Below are positions 13,312 through 13,779 of a stretch of DNA of 13,779 nt, in pieces (the stretch's first letter is position 1; every line of letters begins with the position of its first letter). Below the pieces are notes generated by a model. The model saw only the letters and a program-made list of their open reading frames with translations. It made no database searches and was not told where the DNA came from. The position numbers and the translations under genes are program-made. The stretch is from the NCBI GenBank assembly GCA_019454865.1, contig JACFNJ010000046.1, positions 1 through 13,779 on the forward strand, in the 5' to 3' direction. Source of the DNA: Bacteroidia bacterium. GTDB taxonomy: Bacteria > Bacteroidota > Bacteroidia > UKL13-3.

Positions 13312-13390
13312 ATACTGCAACAAATTATTATTAACCCAAAGCTGTGGTTTTGTAATATTTTATTGTTTAATGAATTAACTAAAACGCTAA

Positions 13391-13779
13391 TTATTCAATC
13401 AAAATTGAACCATACGCATCTACCATGCTTTGTACTTCTTTTTCTATTTCATTTATCTTAGCTAATGCTGCTTCATTTTTCTTATTAACTTCTCGTTGCT
13501 TGTTTAATTCTGGCATAACATCTAACCAAAAATTTTGTTGATATTTAACCCAATCCGGCATAAACTTTTTAAATGCACCATCAGGTAGTTTTTTATATAA
13601 AATATTCAATCCTTCAATAGCATCTTTTTGAGTTTCAATTGAAGAGCGTATCAAATAACGGCTGTAATAACTCATAACTATTCTTCTGTTATTTGAGTAT
13701 TTTACCAACATGCTTTCAAAATAATCTGTTTCATTCTCATTTGAGTTTGAAGATAAAATATCCAATACCGCATTTTGAA
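13391..13779 (-). CDS. Unrecognised protein, 3' part only
   Basis: The frame runs off the right edge of the window. A TTG at 13765 is not a convincing start because the reading continues upstream without a stop. The visible 128 or so residues are soluble and mostly helical, with no Cys. They begin polar and acidic (SSNSNENETDYFESML), continue with an aromatic-rich helical part (SYYSRYLIRSS, MPDWVKYQQNFWLDVMPEL), and end in a charged, coiled-coil-like helix (REVNKKNEAALAKINEIEKEVQSM) and a short hydrophobic tail. I do not recognise a family, and the missing N-terminal part is needed to judge. It lies 143 bases upstream of the DUF6580-type gene on the same strand, and that gene has its own probable promoter. 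No terminator is evident between them. Confidence 0.65.
   Translation of the reverse strand, partial: QNAVLDILSSNSNENETDYFESMLVKYSNNRRIVMSYYSRYLIRSSIETQKDAIEGLNILYKKLPDGAFKKFMPDWVKYQQNFWLDVMPELNKQREVNKKNEAALAKINEIEKEVQSMVDAYGSILIE

Noticed and set aside
13338..13353. Small hairpin CAAAGC/GTTTTG upstream of the DUF6580-type gene
   Set aside because: Six pairs including one G-U pair and no T-run on the minus strand; neither a terminator nor a recognisable riboswitch.
13248..13390. Cobalamin or other vitamin riboswitch for the DUF6580-type gene
   Set aside because: The region is short, AT-rich and lacks conserved riboswitch core sequences or a long structured leader.

Overview
The window is a piece of a Bacteroidota (Bacteroidetes) chromosome. 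Four things point there: an AT-rich sequence; a PorQ-type outer-membrane protein of the type IX secretion system next to cytidylate kinase; a bacillithiol-linked YtxJ/BrxC-like protein behind thioredoxin reductase; and several promoters of the phylum's own form (TTG or TTTG, 18-19 bases, then TAnnTTTG). Genes start without clear Shine-Dalgarno sequences, as is usual in this phylum. I cannot name a genus.

Layout. Bases 1-1329 (+) hold the 3' part of porQ and then cmk. Bases 1358-4008 (-) hold holA (DNA polymerase III delta) followed by an APC-family amino acid permease. Divergent from holA, with only 7 bases between the two start codons, is a small PD-(D/E)XK nuclease-fold gene (4016-4462, +). 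It is followed by an AIM24-family gene (4524-5318, +) and a strong bidirectional terminator shared with a convergent gene for a small secreted coiled-coil protein (5398-5895, -).

The most interesting part is 6167-10570 (+), three tightly packed genes that look like a MukBEF/MksBEF-type condensin. They encode an 886-residue SMC-like ATPase with a small central non-coil segment, a 401-residue protein that fits a MukF/MksF kleisin, and a 179-residue protein whose pattern matches MukE/MksE (KITE). The order is SMC-kleisin-KITE, the reverse of the usual F-E-B order, and no JetD/MksG nuclease gene is present. This argues for a chromosome-organising condensin, or a reduced relative of the Wadjet plasmid-defence system, rather than a standard Wadjet cassette. 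The ABC signature motif is degenerate.

Downstream, trxB and a ytxJ-like gene (10645-11951, +) form a thiol-redox operon. Its clear promoter is overlapped by an 18-base perfect palindrome, a good operator candidate. After a terminator comes a 148-residue protein resembling phage GemA/DUF1018-type proteins of Bacteroidota prophages (12207-12653, +). A second bidirectional terminator separates it from a convergent six-helix membrane protein of the DUF6580 type (12705-13247, -). The window ends inside an unrecognised gene on the minus strand (13391 to the edge). No rRNA, tRNA, CRISPR array or insertion sequence was seen.
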